A stretch of DNA of 64,000 bases, taken from positions 2,198,001 through 2,262,000 of the forward strand of contig NZ_CP032405.1 of assembly GCF_016806065.1 (NCBI RefSeq). Reading direction: 5' to 3'. A program made the position numbers and the translations under genes. The stretch's first letter is position 1. Each line of letters starts with the position of its first letter. Of this stretch, positions 1 through 11,642 are shown piece by piece. The notes beneath the pieces were generated by a model that searched no databases, had not been told where the DNA came from, and was given only the letters and a program-made list of their open reading frames with translations. Origin of the DNA: Rhizobium rosettiformans. Lineage in GTDB: Bacteria; Pseudomonadota; Alphaproteobacteria; Rhizobiales; Rhizobiaceae.

Positions 1-1058
1 GTCCGCGCGGCATAGGAGAGCACGAAGGCCAGGAAGACCGTGATCAGCGCAGCAGCCGAAGACACGAGCGTCGAGTTCCAGAGGGCATCAAGCAGACGGG
101 GTTCGAGGAAATCGTCGAGACGACGGAGCGCAAACCTGCCGAGCACGAGGACCGGCACGGCAAAGCCGATAAGGATTGGGAGAAGGCAGAAGACCGTTGC
201 GAGCCATGCCTTCAGGCCTTTGAGCCTGAGCCGTATGGCATCGGGAACGATGGCCGTGGTCTTGTGGCTGGTAAAGCGCTGCTGCCGGCGCGCCATCCGC
301 TCGATGATCAGAAGACCCGCCACGATTACCAGCATGAAGCAGGCGATTTGCGCCGCGCCGGCGAGACTGCCGCGGTTGAGCCAGGTGTCGTAGACCGAGA
401 AGGTCAGTGTCTGCACGCCGAGATATTCCACCGCGCCGATGTCGTTGAGCGTTTCCATCATGACAAGCGTCAGGCCGATCATGATCGCTGGGCGCGCCAT
501 CGGGACCTGGATGCGGGCAAACACCCTGAAGGGGCTGGAGCCAAGCGTGCGGGCGACATCGGCTGCCGCGCGCCCCTGCATCAGGAACATCGATCGGCAG
601 GCGAGGTAGACGTAAGGGTAGAGCACTGCCGACATGACCAGCACGGCGCCCGACAGCGATTTCACATCGAAGAAACTGTATTCGCGCGACGACGTGAAGC
701 CGAAGATTGCCCTGTAGGTCGTCTGCACTGGCCCCGTGAAATCCAGAAACTCCCCGAAGGCATAGGCAGCCAGATAGGAGGGAATGGCGAGCGGCAGAAC
801 AAGGGCCGGAGAGAGGAGGCGCCGCAGCGGGAACTCGCATGCCGTGACCAGCCAGGCCGTGCCGACCCCGACCACAGCTGTTACGAGGCCGGTAAACAGC
901 AGTAGCCAGAAGGTCCGGACGCCGGCACGCGGGATGACATTGGTCATCATGTGCTGCCAGTTGTCGGGCTCGGCCGAAAAGCCGATGACGAAGATCGCCA
1001 CGATCGGCATGAAGACGACCGCAGCCGCAATCAGGGCTGCAAAGGTCGCGGAGCCCAT
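1..1058 (-). CDS. Iron(III)/thiamine-type ABC transporter permease, C-terminus cut by window edge
   Basis: Inner-membrane permease of the FbpB/AfuB/ThiP class, which normally has two fused six-helix halves. The visible 352 residues contain many hydrophobic helices and, in the first half, the cytoplasmic EAA-type loop (AADVARTLGSSPFRVF followed by a PMARPAI turn) that docks on the ATPase. The ATG at 1058 was chosen because AGGAA lies 6 nt upstream; the frame stays open to a stop near 1174, so a TTG start near 1131 is possible. The reading frame runs off the left edge. Iron is the likely but unproven substrate. No binding-protein gene precedes it: the neighbour upstream is lysE, and fbpA lies about 15 kb away next to rirA. 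Confidence 0.8.
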   Translation of the reverse strand, partial: MGSATFAALIAAAVVFMPIVAIFVIGFSAEPDNWQHMMTNVIPRAGVRTFWLLLFTGLVTAVVGVGTAWLVTACEFPLRRLLSPALVLPLAIPSYLAAYAFGEFLDFTGPVQTTYRAIFGFTSSREYSFFDVKSLSGAVLVMSAVLYPYVYLACRSMFLMQGRAAADVARTLGSSPFRVFARIQVPMARPAIMIGLTLVMMETLNDIGAVEYLGVQTLTFSVYDTWLNRGSLAGAAQIACFMLVIVAGLLIIERMARRQQRFTSHKTTAIVPDAIRLRLKGLKAWLATVFCLLPILIGFAVPVLVLGRFALRRLDDFLEPRLLDALWNSTLVSSAAALITVFLAFVLSYAAR

Positions 1059-1212
1059 GCGTTTCCTGGCATACACACCGGTTGGCTGGGCGGGAGGGGC
1101 TGTGCCCGTGCTCGGGAGTGTGGACAAGCGTTGAACCCTTGCGAATGCGGCAATGGTTCTGCTCTAGCCGAAAGCGAGGGCGATGAAAACCGGCCCGACT
1201 GTCGCGGTGCAG

Positions 1213-1854
1213 TCAGCGCCGCAGATGTGTCAGACTTTCGCCGATCAATCGCAGCCCCAGTGCACCGATAACGGCGCCGGCGAGCCGGTCGACCCAGAGT
1301 TTTGCACTCAGATAAGCGCGTTGCGAGCGCGGCACCGAAAAGGCGATCGCAACGACGGCATACCACCCGGCTTCGATCAGAAAGATCACCGGCGGCAGCG
1401 CAAGAACGACCATCAGTGGCGGGTTCTGCGGCATCAGGGCTGCAAAGATGCTGGCATAGACCACGGCAGTCTTCGGATTGCTGATCTGCGTAATAAAGCC
1501 GAGCGCCAGTGAGCGCGGCAGCGAAAGCATGCTCCGCCCGTCTGCCGATCCGACCGAGATCTGCGCAGCTGCGCCGCGCCAAATCATCACGCCGAGATAA
1601 ACGAGATAGAGCCCGCCCGCGACCTTCAGAACGAGGTAAAGCCATTCCACCCGTTCGAGCAAAGCAATCAGGCCAGCCAGCGCCAGAACCGCAAACAAAG
1701 CTCCGCCAAGCCCCATCCCGATCGCTGCCGCAAGTCCATGCAATCGCGTATTGGCAACCGAGATCCGCGACACAAGCACGAAGCTCGGCCCGGGGCTCAT
1801 GGCGCCGACCGCAATGGCGACGGCAATGCCGAGGAGAATACCGAATGCCGTCAT
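1213..1854 (-). CDS. LysE/RhtB family amino acid exporter
   Basis: A 213-residue inner-membrane efflux protein of the LysE superfamily, which exports amino acids or related small metabolites. The family signature is clear: the N-terminal GAMSPGPSFVLV motif in helix 1, a G-rich second helix, and the SNPKTAVVYASIF motif about two thirds along. There are about six hydrophobic segments, and the length is typical. It lies between the permease gene and the large kinase gene on the same strand, with 35 bp to the kinase. The substrate cannot be read from sequence. Confidence 0.9.
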   Translation of the reverse strand: MTAFGILLGIAVAIAVGAMSPGPSFVLVSRISVANTRLHGLAAAIGMGLGGALFAVLALAGLIALLERVEWLYLVLKVAGGLYLVYLGVMIWRGAAAQISVGSADGRSMLSLPRSLALGFITQISNPKTAVVYASIFAALMPQNPPLMVVLALPPVIFLIEAGWYAVVAIAFSVPRSQRAYLSAKLWVDRLAGAVIGALGLRLIGESLTHLRR

Positions 1855-1889
1855 GCCGTTCTCCCCGAATTCGCGGTCACTTCACGATG

Positions 1890-5657
<3,768 letters not shown>

Positions 5658-5796
5658 TTCGGGACCTGTCGCTTCATGACCTGCAAGCAAATTAACAGAT
5701 TTTTAATAGCTAGGCAGTGCCTTTGGGTCCAGAAAGTCGGCACCCTTTCGATTGATAAGGTTAATCCGCCGCGGTTTTCAACATGCAGAAAATCTA

Positions 5797-5831
5797 ATTG
5801 TGCGCCGCACAATGATATTGCAATGCACAAT
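5797..5831. promoter_or_regulatory. Paired TGC-N3-GCA operators, probable PhaR sites
   Basis: The first site is a perfect 17-bp palindrome, ATTGTGCGCCGCACAAT (5797-5813), containing TGC-GCC-GCA. The second is TGC-AAT-GCA (5819-5827), flanked by ATT and CAAT. Centres are 18 bp apart. TGC/GCA-rich sites before phasin genes are typical targets of the PHB-responsive repressor PhaR/AniA. The second site overlaps the predicted -35 element. Assignment to PhaR is inference. Confidence 0.55.
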
Positions 5832-5846
5832 ATGAGGTGCTATATA
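5818..5846 (+). promoter_or_regulatory. Predicted sigma-70 type promoter of the phasin gene
   Basis: A TTGCAA -35 (5818-5823) is separated by exactly 17 nt from a TATATA -10 (5841-5846). It would give a leader of roughly 50 nt before the phasin ATG at 5904 and is overlapped by the second TGC-N3-GCA operator. Confidence 0.55.
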
Positions 5847-5903
5847 GGGTTCATGAACGAAACGAAGGGGTCGCCGAGATCCCGCGACAAGAGGAAATGC
5901 ATC

Positions 5904-6344
5904 ATGAACACCAAGGATATCTTCTCTTTCTCCTCCTTCGACCCTTCGAAGATGCAGGAAAGCTTCCGTGACTTCGCCGAAAAGGGCGCCTTCCAGTCGA
6001 AGGAAGCCTATGCCAAGATGAAGTCTGCCACGGAAGAAGCCACGAAGACCGTGGAAGCGACTGTCCAGACGGCCCAGGCCGGCACCGTCGAACTCGGCCT
6101 CAAGGCCATCGACGCGATGCGCACCAATGCTGATCTCTCGCTCTCGCACATGGAAGCGCTGCTTGGCGTGAAGTCCATGGCTGAACTGGTCGAACTCCAG
6201 ACCGCCTTCATCCGCAAGCAGGCTGAAGTGACGATCGAACAGGCCAAGTCGATCCAGGAAACCGCCAAGAAGGTTGCCGAAACGATGACCAAGCCGGGCA
6301 AGGAAGCTGCCGAAAAGGTCATGTCCTCGCTCAAGGTCGCCTGA
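5904..6344 (+). CDS. Phasin family protein (PHB granule-associated)
   Basis: A 146-residue, Lys/Glu-rich, almost wholly helical protein of the phasin family (Phasin_2 type), which coats polyhydroxybutyrate granules and limits their size. It starts MNTKDIFSFSSFDPSK, has the central helix pair NADLSLSHMEALLGVKSMAELVEL style region typical of these proteins, and ends in a charged amphipathic helix. The ATG at 5904 has a GAGGAA ribosome site 7 nt upstream; frames opening earlier read through the promoter and are not credible. Preceded by a predicted promoter with paired TGC-N3-GCA operators and followed by an intrinsic terminator, so it is probably a single-gene unit induced when PHB accumulates. 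Confidence 0.9.
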   Translation: MNTKDIFSFSSFDPSKMQESFRDFAEKGAFQSKEAYAKMKSATEEATKTVEATVQTAQAGTVELGLKAIDAMRTNADLSLSHMEALLGVKSMAELVELQTAFIRKQAEVTIEQAKSIQETAKKVAETMTKPGKEAAEKVMSSLKVA

Positions 6345-6382
6345 TCGACCGCGATTGCTGAAAATCCTCCCAAGGATCTTGA

Positions 6383-6408
6383 GGCCGGGCACAGCGCCCG
6401 GCCTTTTT
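6383..6408 (+). terminator. Intrinsic terminator after the phasin gene
   Basis: A perfect 8-bp GC-rich stem (GGCCGGGC with GCCCGGCC), a 5-nt loop ACAGC and five T residues, 39 nt after the phasin stop codon. Confidence 0.9.
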
Positions 6409-6446
6409 CATTTCCAGAGCCTTTTCACGCAATGCGCAGAAAGGGC

Positions 6447-6475
6447 TTGAAAAAAAATCCATCTGCTCGTATGTG
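6447..6475 (+). promoter_or_regulatory. Predicted promoter of the tRNA-His gene
   Basis: TTGAAA (6447-6452), a 17-nt spacer and TATGTG (6470-6475), which would start transcription about 25 nt before the mature tRNA. Placed after the phasin terminator, so the tRNA needs its own promoter. Confidence 0.5.
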
Positions 6476-6507
6476 ACCCCTCGACGGCGTCAGCGACGCG
6501 GTCATGT

Positions 6508-6584
6508 GCGGTTGTAGCTCAGTTGGTTAGAGCGCAGGTTTGTGGCACCTGAGGTCGGAGGTTCGAGACCCCCCAACCGTACCA
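6508..6584 (+). tRNA. tRNA-His (anticodon GTG)
   Basis: A complete cloverleaf of 77 nt including an encoded CCA end. The acceptor stem is GCGGTTG with CAACCGT (first pair G-T wobble), the D stem GCTC/GAGC, the anticodon stem CAGGT/ACCTG around loop TTGTGGC with GTG at 6542-6544, and the T arm contains GGTTCGAGACC. The discriminator base is A (6581) and the base before G1 is T, so the usual G-1:C73 identity pair of tRNA-His is not encoded. This is the known atypical state in a clade of Alphaproteobacteria. Confidence 0.97.
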
Positions 6585-6762
6585 TTTTCTCCACATCTCG
6601 ATCTGGTATCTGCTCCTGAGAGACGCATTGCGTCTTGGCGCGATCCAGCATCGCTCAAATGCGATCGATTCCGTTTACCCGAATGAAAGGCCTCTGACAC
6701 TTGGTCCTTTCGCCGGCCGCGACTTCCTGCTCTGGTCCTCTGTGTCTGAATGGAGGTCCTTG

Positions 6763-7083
6763 ATGGAACGACGGAATGAGATGCGGCGGTGCTGCGAACT
6801 GAGTTCGCTGGTGCTGATGTTCGGCTGCCACTTCCGCGCCTTCATTTCCGACTGGAGCCCAAAGGGGCTGAGACTGGAGCTGAAAGACGGACTGATGCTC
6901 GGCGATCACGAGGCCTTCGTCCTGCATTCCGAGCGCTTCGGCGTGTTGCACGCGCAGGTGATCTGGCGGCGGGACGAGGAGGTCGGGGCTCGTATCCGCA
7001 ACTGGCGAACGGCGGCGGTGGCCGACCGGCATCATTTCATGGGCCTTCACGACTGGGCCGCTCTGCCTGTCCATCCGCATTGA
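6763..7083 (+). CDS. Small PilZ-domain protein
   Basis: A 106-residue protein consisting essentially of one PilZ domain, the cyclic-di-GMP binding fold. The basic N-terminal motif RRNEMRR corresponds to the RxxxR element, and DWSPKG corresponds to the D/NxSxxG element about 30 residues later; both key elements are intact, so c-di-GMP binding is plausible. The ATG at 6763 has GGAGG 6 nt upstream. It stands alone between the tRNA and convergent ilvE. Output partner unknown. Confidence 0.72.
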   Translation: MERRNEMRRCCELSSLVLMFGCHFRAFISDWSPKGLRLELKDGLMLGDHEAFVLHSERFGVLHAQVIWRRDEEVGARIRNWRTAAVADRHHFMGLHDWAALPVHPH

Positions 7084-7153
7084 TCCGGTCATGAAAAACC
7101 CCGCCCATGCTGGCATGACGAGGTTTCCGAAGATGCGCAGGCGCTCTCAGGGC

Positions 7154-8257
7154 TCAGACGCGCGTGACTTCCTTCACCCAGCCATGCGCATCGGCGACCG
7201 AGCCGCGCTGGATGCCGGTCAGCTGGTTGCGCAGCTTCTCGGTTTCGATGCCGGTGCCGGCATTGCCGATGACGAACTCGCCGCCGGGATGACGCACTGT
7301 GCCGATCGCAGCAACGACGGCAGCCGTGCCGCAGGCAAAGGCCTCGCGCAGCTTGCCGCTGCGGGCATCCGCCATCCATTCATCGAAGGAATAGGGACGT
7401 TCCACAACCTTCAAACCATTCTCGTTGGCGAGCTTGATGATCGAGGCGCGCGTAATGCCCGGCAGGATCGTGCCCGAGAGCGGTGGCGTGACGACGGTGT
7501 TGTCGTCCATGACGAAGAAGACGTTCATGCCGCCCAGTTCCTCGATCCACTTGTGTTCGGCGGCATCGAGGAAGACGACCTGGTCGCAGCCACGGCTTGC
7601 GGCTTCCTTCTGGGCGAGAAGGCTGGCCGCATAATTGCCGCCGCACTTGGCAGCACCCGTGCCGCCGGGCGCTGCGCGTGTGTAATGCTCGCTGACCCAG
7701 AGCGTGACCGGCTTGCTGCCGCCCTTGAAATAGGGGCCGACGGGCGAAGCGATGACGCAGAAGATGTATTCGCGCGAAGGGCGAACGCCGAGGAAGGCTT
7801 CGCTGGCAAACATGAAGGGGCGCAGATAGAGGCTGCCTTCGCCTTCCGGAACCCATTTGGCATCGATCTTCACCAGTTCTTCGACCGCCTTCAGGAAAAG
7901 CTCTTCCGGCACGTCGGGCATCGCCATGCGCTCGGCGGACTTGTTGAAGCGGCGGGCATTCTCTTCCGGACGGAAGAGCGTGATGCGGCCATCCGCACCC
8001 TTATAGGCTTTCATGCCTTCGAAGATTTCCTGCGCATAGTGCAGAACGCTTGCCGCCGGATCGATCTGGAACGGCTTGCGGGCCGAAACCTCCGGGCTGT
8101 GCCAGCCCTTGTCGACATGCCAGTGCACCACCGCCATGTGGTCGGTGAACAGTGTTCCAAAGCCAAGGTTTTCGAAAGCCGCGAGCCGCTCGGCTTCCGG
8201 CATGGGCGAGGCATTCGGAACGATCTTGAAGTCGAGAAGTGCGGGATTCGTGGTCAT
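7154..8257 (-). CDS. ilvE: Branched-chain amino acid aminotransferase
   Basis: A 367-residue PLP-dependent class IV aminotransferase that interconverts leucine, isoleucine or valine with their 2-oxo acids using glutamate/2-oxoglutarate. Visible features are the LHYAQEIFEGMKAYKG substrate-side motif, the conserved FRPEENARRFNKSAERMAMP segment, the PLP lysine in GAAKCGGNYAAS (Lys204), the EELGGMNVFFV loop and the SGTILPGITRASI phosphate-binding motif. Length and motifs match the longer BCAT subgroup (about 360 residues). Monocistronic between PilZ and hupE by spacing (157 bp to hupE). Confidence 0.97.
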   Translation of the reverse strand: MTTNPALLDFKIVPNASPMPEAERLAAFENLGFGTLFTDHMAVVHWHVDKGWHSPEVSARKPFQIDPAASVLHYAQEIFEGMKAYKGADGRITLFRPEENARRFNKSAERMAMPDVPEELFLKAVEELVKIDAKWVPEGEGSLYLRPFMFASEAFLGVRPSREYIFCVIASPVGPYFKGGSKPVTLWVSEHYTRAAPGGTGAAKCGGNYAASLLAQKEAASRGCDQVVFLDAAEHKWIEELGGMNVFFVMDDNTVVTPPLSGTILPGITRASIIKLANENGLKVVERPYSFDEWMADARSGKLREAFACGTAAVVAAIGTVRHPGGEFVIGNAGTGIETEKLRNQLTGIQRGSVADAHGWVKEVTRV

Positions 8258-8414
8258 GGAGAGCCTGTGCCTGAGCTGTTCACGGTTGCGCTGGCCACGC
8301 CGACGGAGCGGTCGCAGCCGGTGCCGTCGTTTGTGCGGTTTGATCCCGGTTTGTCAACAGAAACCGTGCTATCGCGATGCAGCAAAACGCTTGGTCTGCA
8401 GGGCCAAAGGCGGT

Positions 8415-9032
8415 TCAGCCCGTCACGAGCCCGAACAGGAACCAGAAGCCCGCAAGCGAGATGGCGGCTCCCAGCGCCTGCACCAGCCGCCCGCCGCCGA
8501 TCGGCTTTAAGGCGGCTCCAATCGCAATACCGATTACATGGATCACGCCGGTTGAAACCACGAAGCCGACGGTGAAGGCCGCGGGATCGCTGGCGCGGGG
8601 TGCCAGCACCCCATGCGGGTAGCCATGCATCAGCGCAAAGGCTGCAATCAGCGCCAGCGCCACCCATTCCGGCGCCCGCCAGGCGGCTGCGATCGCGCCG
8701 CCAAGCACAATGACCGACAAGGCGATCCCGTATTCGATCGGTTGGCCGGGCAAAATGCCGGTCATGCCGATCAGTCCGCCGATGCACATGATCATCGGGA
8801 AGGTCGCCGGCAGCGTCCAGACCGATCGCCCGCCCATCTGCGCGCCCCAGAGGCCAACGGCCAGCATGGCAAGCAGATGGTCGAAACCGGCCAGCGGATG
8901 GCCGAAGCCCGATCCGAAACCGTCGAGCGGTCCGTCCATGACATGGGCGCTTGCCGGCAGTGCCGAAAGGAGTGCAAACAGAAAGACGGGAAGGCCGAGA
9001 TGAAGCAAGGGCTGGCGCATGTCAGTATCCAT
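8415..9032 (-). CDS. HupE/UreJ family membrane protein
   Basis: A 205-residue inner-membrane protein of the HupE/UreJ family, several members of which are nickel or cobalt permeases. It has a signal-like first helix ending in ALPASAHVMDG, the family HPLAGFDHLLAMLAVGLWG motif with the metal-binding His and Asp, a second AFALMHGYPHG motif, and about six helices in all. No hydrogenase or urease gene is in the window, so a metal-supply role is only inferred. The start may be the ATG at 9020 instead. Confidence 0.88.
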   Translation of the reverse strand: MDTDMRQPLLHLGLPVFLFALLSALPASAHVMDGPLDGFGSGFGHPLAGFDHLLAMLAVGLWGAQMGGRSVWTLPATFPMIMCIGGLIGMTGILPGQPIEYGIALSVIVLGGAIAAAWRAPEWVALALIAAFALMHGYPHGVLAPRASDPAAFTVGFVVSTGVIHVIGIAIGAALKPIGGGRLVQALGAAISLAGFWFLFGLVTG

Positions 9033-9117
9033 GGGTGATCAGATCGGCGCAGTCTAGCTGCGTCGTTCATGACGGAAAAGCGTCCTCAAAACGCACACCG
9101 TTCATCGGCCTACCGCG

Positions 9118-9999
9118 TCAGCTAAAGATCGCGCGATCTTCGTCCACGGCATCCTGCAGGAATTGCACCACCGCCCGAACGCGCACGAGTTCCCGCGCAC
9201 TTTCGTGGAACGTCGTCCAATAGGCTCGGCGGATGGTGACCTCGGGCAGCACGCGAACGAGGTTGTCATGCTGCCGGGCTATGTAGCTGTGAAGGATACC
9301 GATGCCCGCACCCGCCAGCACCGCTTCGGTCTGGCCGATCGCCGAGGAGATCTCGAAGCCGGCATTCCAGTCGCGCATCACCTCGCCGGTGAAATTCAGC
9401 GACGGGGTGAAGATCAAATCCTCGACATAGCCGATGCGTCGATGCGCCTTGAGGTCTTCGGCAGATGCCGGCAGGCCGTTCGATTCGGCATAGCGCTTCG
9501 AGGCATAGAGGCCGAGCGTGTAATCCACGAGCTTGGACGAGACGAGGCGCCCCTGATCCGGGCGCTCCAGGGTGACCGCGATATCCGCCTCGCGCTGGGA
9601 AAGCGAAAAGGAGCGGGGCACAGGCACGAGCTGGATTTTCAGTTCGGGATGGCGCTCGATGAGCGTGCCGAGCCGCGAGGCAAGGAAGAAGACGCCAAAA
9701 CCGTCCGGTGCGCCGATACGGACCGTGCCAGCAACTTGCGTATCGGTGCGCCCAAGCCGTGCCTGCACCTCCAGCATTTCGGTTTCCATGCGCTCGGCGG
9801 AGGAAAGAAACGCCTCGCCTTCGGCGGTCAGTTCGCAGCCATTCGTGCGGCGGATGAAGAGCCGCGTCTTGAGCGCAGTTTCCAATGACGTAAGCCGCCG
9901 TGAGAGCGTGGCGTGGTTCAGGCCCAGCCGTCGGGAGGCCGCGAGGATCTGGCCGGTTCTGGCGACGGCCAGAAAGATGCGAACGTCATCCCAGTTCAT
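9118..9999 (-). CDS. LysR family transcriptional regulator
   Basis: A 293-residue LysR-type regulator: winged HTH at residues 1-60 (MNWDDVRIFLAVARTGQILAASRRLGLNHATLSRR) followed by a co-inducer-binding domain of the periplasmic-binding fold. The subgroup with this N-terminus often sits divergently next to mmsA-type dehydrogenase genes; here an Rrf2 gene and a flavoprotein gene lie between it and mmsA. It might still control mmsA at a distance, but that is inference. Confidence 0.93.
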   Translation of the reverse strand: MNWDDVRIFLAVARTGQILAASRRLGLNHATLSRRLTSLETALKTRLFIRRTNGCELTAEGEAFLSSAERMETEMLEVQARLGRTDTQVAGTVRIGAPDGFGVFFLASRLGTLIERHPELKIQLVPVPRSFSLSQREADIAVTLERPDQGRLVSSKLVDYTLGLYASKRYAESNGLPASAEDLKAHRRIGYVEDLIFTPSLNFTGEVMRDWNAGFEISSAIGQTEAVLAGAGIGILHSYIARQHDNLVRVLPEVTIRRAYWTTFHESARELVRVRAVVQFLQDAVDEDRAIFS

Positions 10000-10030
10000 G
10001 CCCGGGCCTTCTCGGCTTGAAGTCGAGGCA

Positions 10031-10492
10031 TCATGTTTCTAAACCTTGTGCGCCGCTGCTCAAGCCCAGCATCTCTAACCGCCGGTCGAAGTTATCAGCG
10101 ATGTCCGAGAGCTTGAGCGTTGCAAACCGGGAAAGCAACAGCGCCTCGGCCTCCCGCCGTGCATCTTCAAGCGCTTCATTGACCGATATCTCGACGAGAC
10201 AACCCGCGTGGTCCGACGCGCTGACGAGGCAGAACAGTTCTGGCCGCTCGAGCGCTTCATAAACATCGAGCAGGCTGATCTGGTCCAGGCTCTTGCTGAG
10301 CGTCCACCCGCCGCCATGTCCTTTCTCGGATTGCACATAGCCGCGTTCGCGCAAGCCCGCCATCGTGCGGCGCACGACCACCGGATTGGTGTTCAGCATC
10401 CTGGCGATCAGTTCGGAGGTCGCAGGCTCGCTGCGCCGTCCGAGATGGATCAGCACATGCAGCATGCGGGACAGGCGGCTATCCCCGCGCAT
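10031..10492 (-). CDS. Rrf2 family transcriptional regulator
   Basis: A 153-residue regulator of the Rrf2 family: winged HTH (SRLSRMLHVLIHLGRR, then VVRRTMAGLRERGYVQSEKGHGGGWTL) with the family RG/KGxGGG wing. It has only two cysteines (FCLVSASDHAGCLVE) rather than the three-Cys cluster of RirA/IscR, so a sensing mode without a 2Fe-2S cluster is likely. The start at 10492 (MRGDSRLSRM) places the HTH at the very N-terminus as in the family; an upstream GTG-type extension is less likely. Divergent from the thioredoxin-reductase-like gene, which is its probable target. Confidence 0.85.
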   Translation of the reverse strand: MRGDSRLSRMLHVLIHLGRRSEPATSELIARMLNTNPVVVRRTMAGLRERGYVQSEKGHGGGWTLSKSLDQISLLDVYEALERPELFCLVSASDHAGCLVEISVNEALEDARREAEALLLSRFATLKLSDIADNFDRRLEMLGLSSGAQGLET

Positions 10493-10554
10493 CGGTCTCC
10501 CCTTGGTTTTCTCTCCAACACCGGTAACCCATGCCACTTCTTGCAACAAGTCGA

Positions 10555-10618
10555 GTTACATCACTTGACAGGGCTTCATCACGTAACTTAAAAAGATACA
10601 TAACTTTAAAGGTTACAT
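10555..10618. promoter_or_regulatory. Divergent promoter/operator region with repeated GTTACAT/GTAAC half-sites
   Basis: The short AT-rich spacer between the Rrf2 gene and the flavoprotein gene contains GTTACAT at 10555-10561 and again at 10612-10618, plus CGTAACTT (10582-10589) and ATAACTTT between them. A TTGACA -35 lies at 10565-10570 with a weak -10 17 nt later. The half-sites are plausible Rrf2 operators. Confidence 0.4.
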
Positions 10619-10631
10619 GATGGAGTGTCCG

Positions 10632-11537
10632 ATGAAGTATGATGCAGTTGTTGTGGGTGGGAGTTTCGCGGGTCTCTCGGCCGCCATGCAGCTCACCCGG
10701 GCGCGCCGGCGCGTCTTGCTGGTCGATGCCGGCAAGCCGCGCAACCGTTTTGCAGAAGCCTCCCATGGCTTTCTGGGGCAGGATGGCGTCGCTCCCGCAG
10801 ACATTTTTCAGATCGGCCTACAGCAGCTTGCGCGCTATCCCAACTTCACTTTGCTGGAAGGGCAGGCGGCCTTCGCCGAGCGATGCCTGGGCGGCTTCAG
10901 GCTGGCTATGGCTGACGGCGCAGTGATCGAGGCATCCGTCCTTGTCTTGGCCCTTGGCGTGACCGACACCCTGCCATCCATTCCCGGACTTGCCGAACGT
11001 TGGGGCCGCACGGTCCTGCATTGCCCCTATTGCCACGGCTACGAGATCGGTGGCGGTCCGATCGGCATCCTCGCCTCGTCGCCGCTTGCAGCCCATCAGG
11101 GAAGCATGCTGCCGGATTGGGGCCGGACGACCATGTTCGTTGAACCCGGCATTACCTTCGACGAGGAGCATCATGCCATGCTGCTCGCCCGAGGCGTGTT
11201 GCTGGAGACCGAGCGCGTTGTGGAGCTGATCGGTGAAGGAAAGCGGCTGGAGGCTGTTCGTCTGGCAGACGGCAGAGTGGTTGAGATCCATGCCCTCTTT
11301 GCCCAATCAAAAGTGTCCATCGCCTCGCCACTGGCATCACAGCTCGGCCTGGAATTGGAAGAAGGGCCGCAAGGTTTCCACATCAAGGTCCAGATGGGCA
11401 CCACAAGCGAACCCGGTGTCTTTGCAGCCGGCGACGCGGCCAGTCCCATGCACAATGCAACGCTCGCCAGCGCATCAGGCGTCATGGCTGGAATCTCGGC
11501 CCATCGTGCCCTCATCGAGACCTCCCTGTGGAAGTAA
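10632..11537 (+). CDS. Thioredoxin-reductase-like NAD(P)/FAD oxidoreductase with CPYC motif
   Basis: A 301-residue flavoprotein of the thioredoxin reductase-like family. FAD-binding motif VVGGSFAGLSAA at residues 7-18, redox pair CPYC at residues 131-134 (HCPYCHGYE), and C-terminal FAD motif PGVFAAGDAA. The second nucleotide-binding motif (GGPIGILASS) is degenerate compared with GxGxxA. Such proteins reduce a small thiol or disulfide partner, or act as independent oxidoreductases. The ATG at 10632 is preceded by GGAG at a 6-nt spacing; another ATG at 10617 is possible. Divergent Rrf2 gene suggests redox or nitrosative control. Confidence 0.88.
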   Translation: MKYDAVVVGGSFAGLSAAMQLTRARRRVLLVDAGKPRNRFAEASHGFLGQDGVAPADIFQIGLQQLARYPNFTLLEGQAAFAERCLGGFRLAMADGAVIEASVLVLALGVTDTLPSIPGLAERWGRTVLHCPYCHGYEIGGGPIGILASSPLAAHQGSMLPDWGRTTMFVEPGITFDEEHHAMLLARGVLLETERVVELIGEGKRLEAVRLADGRVVEIHALFAQSKVSIASPLASQLGLELEEGPQGFHIKVQMGTTSEPGVFAAGDAASPMHNATLASASGVMAGISAHRALIETSLWK

Positions 11538-11642
11538 AGAAACGACCTTACTTCAATCTGCGCACAACAGATGCGTAAATCATCGCGTTGAATTGTGCAA
11601 TTTAAAGCGCATACTGCCTCCATACAATCTAGGAGGAAACCC

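Noticed and set aside
6508-6584. tRNA-His as an integration site of a mobile element
   Set aside because: No integrase, no repeated tRNA 3' end and only ordinary core genes follow.
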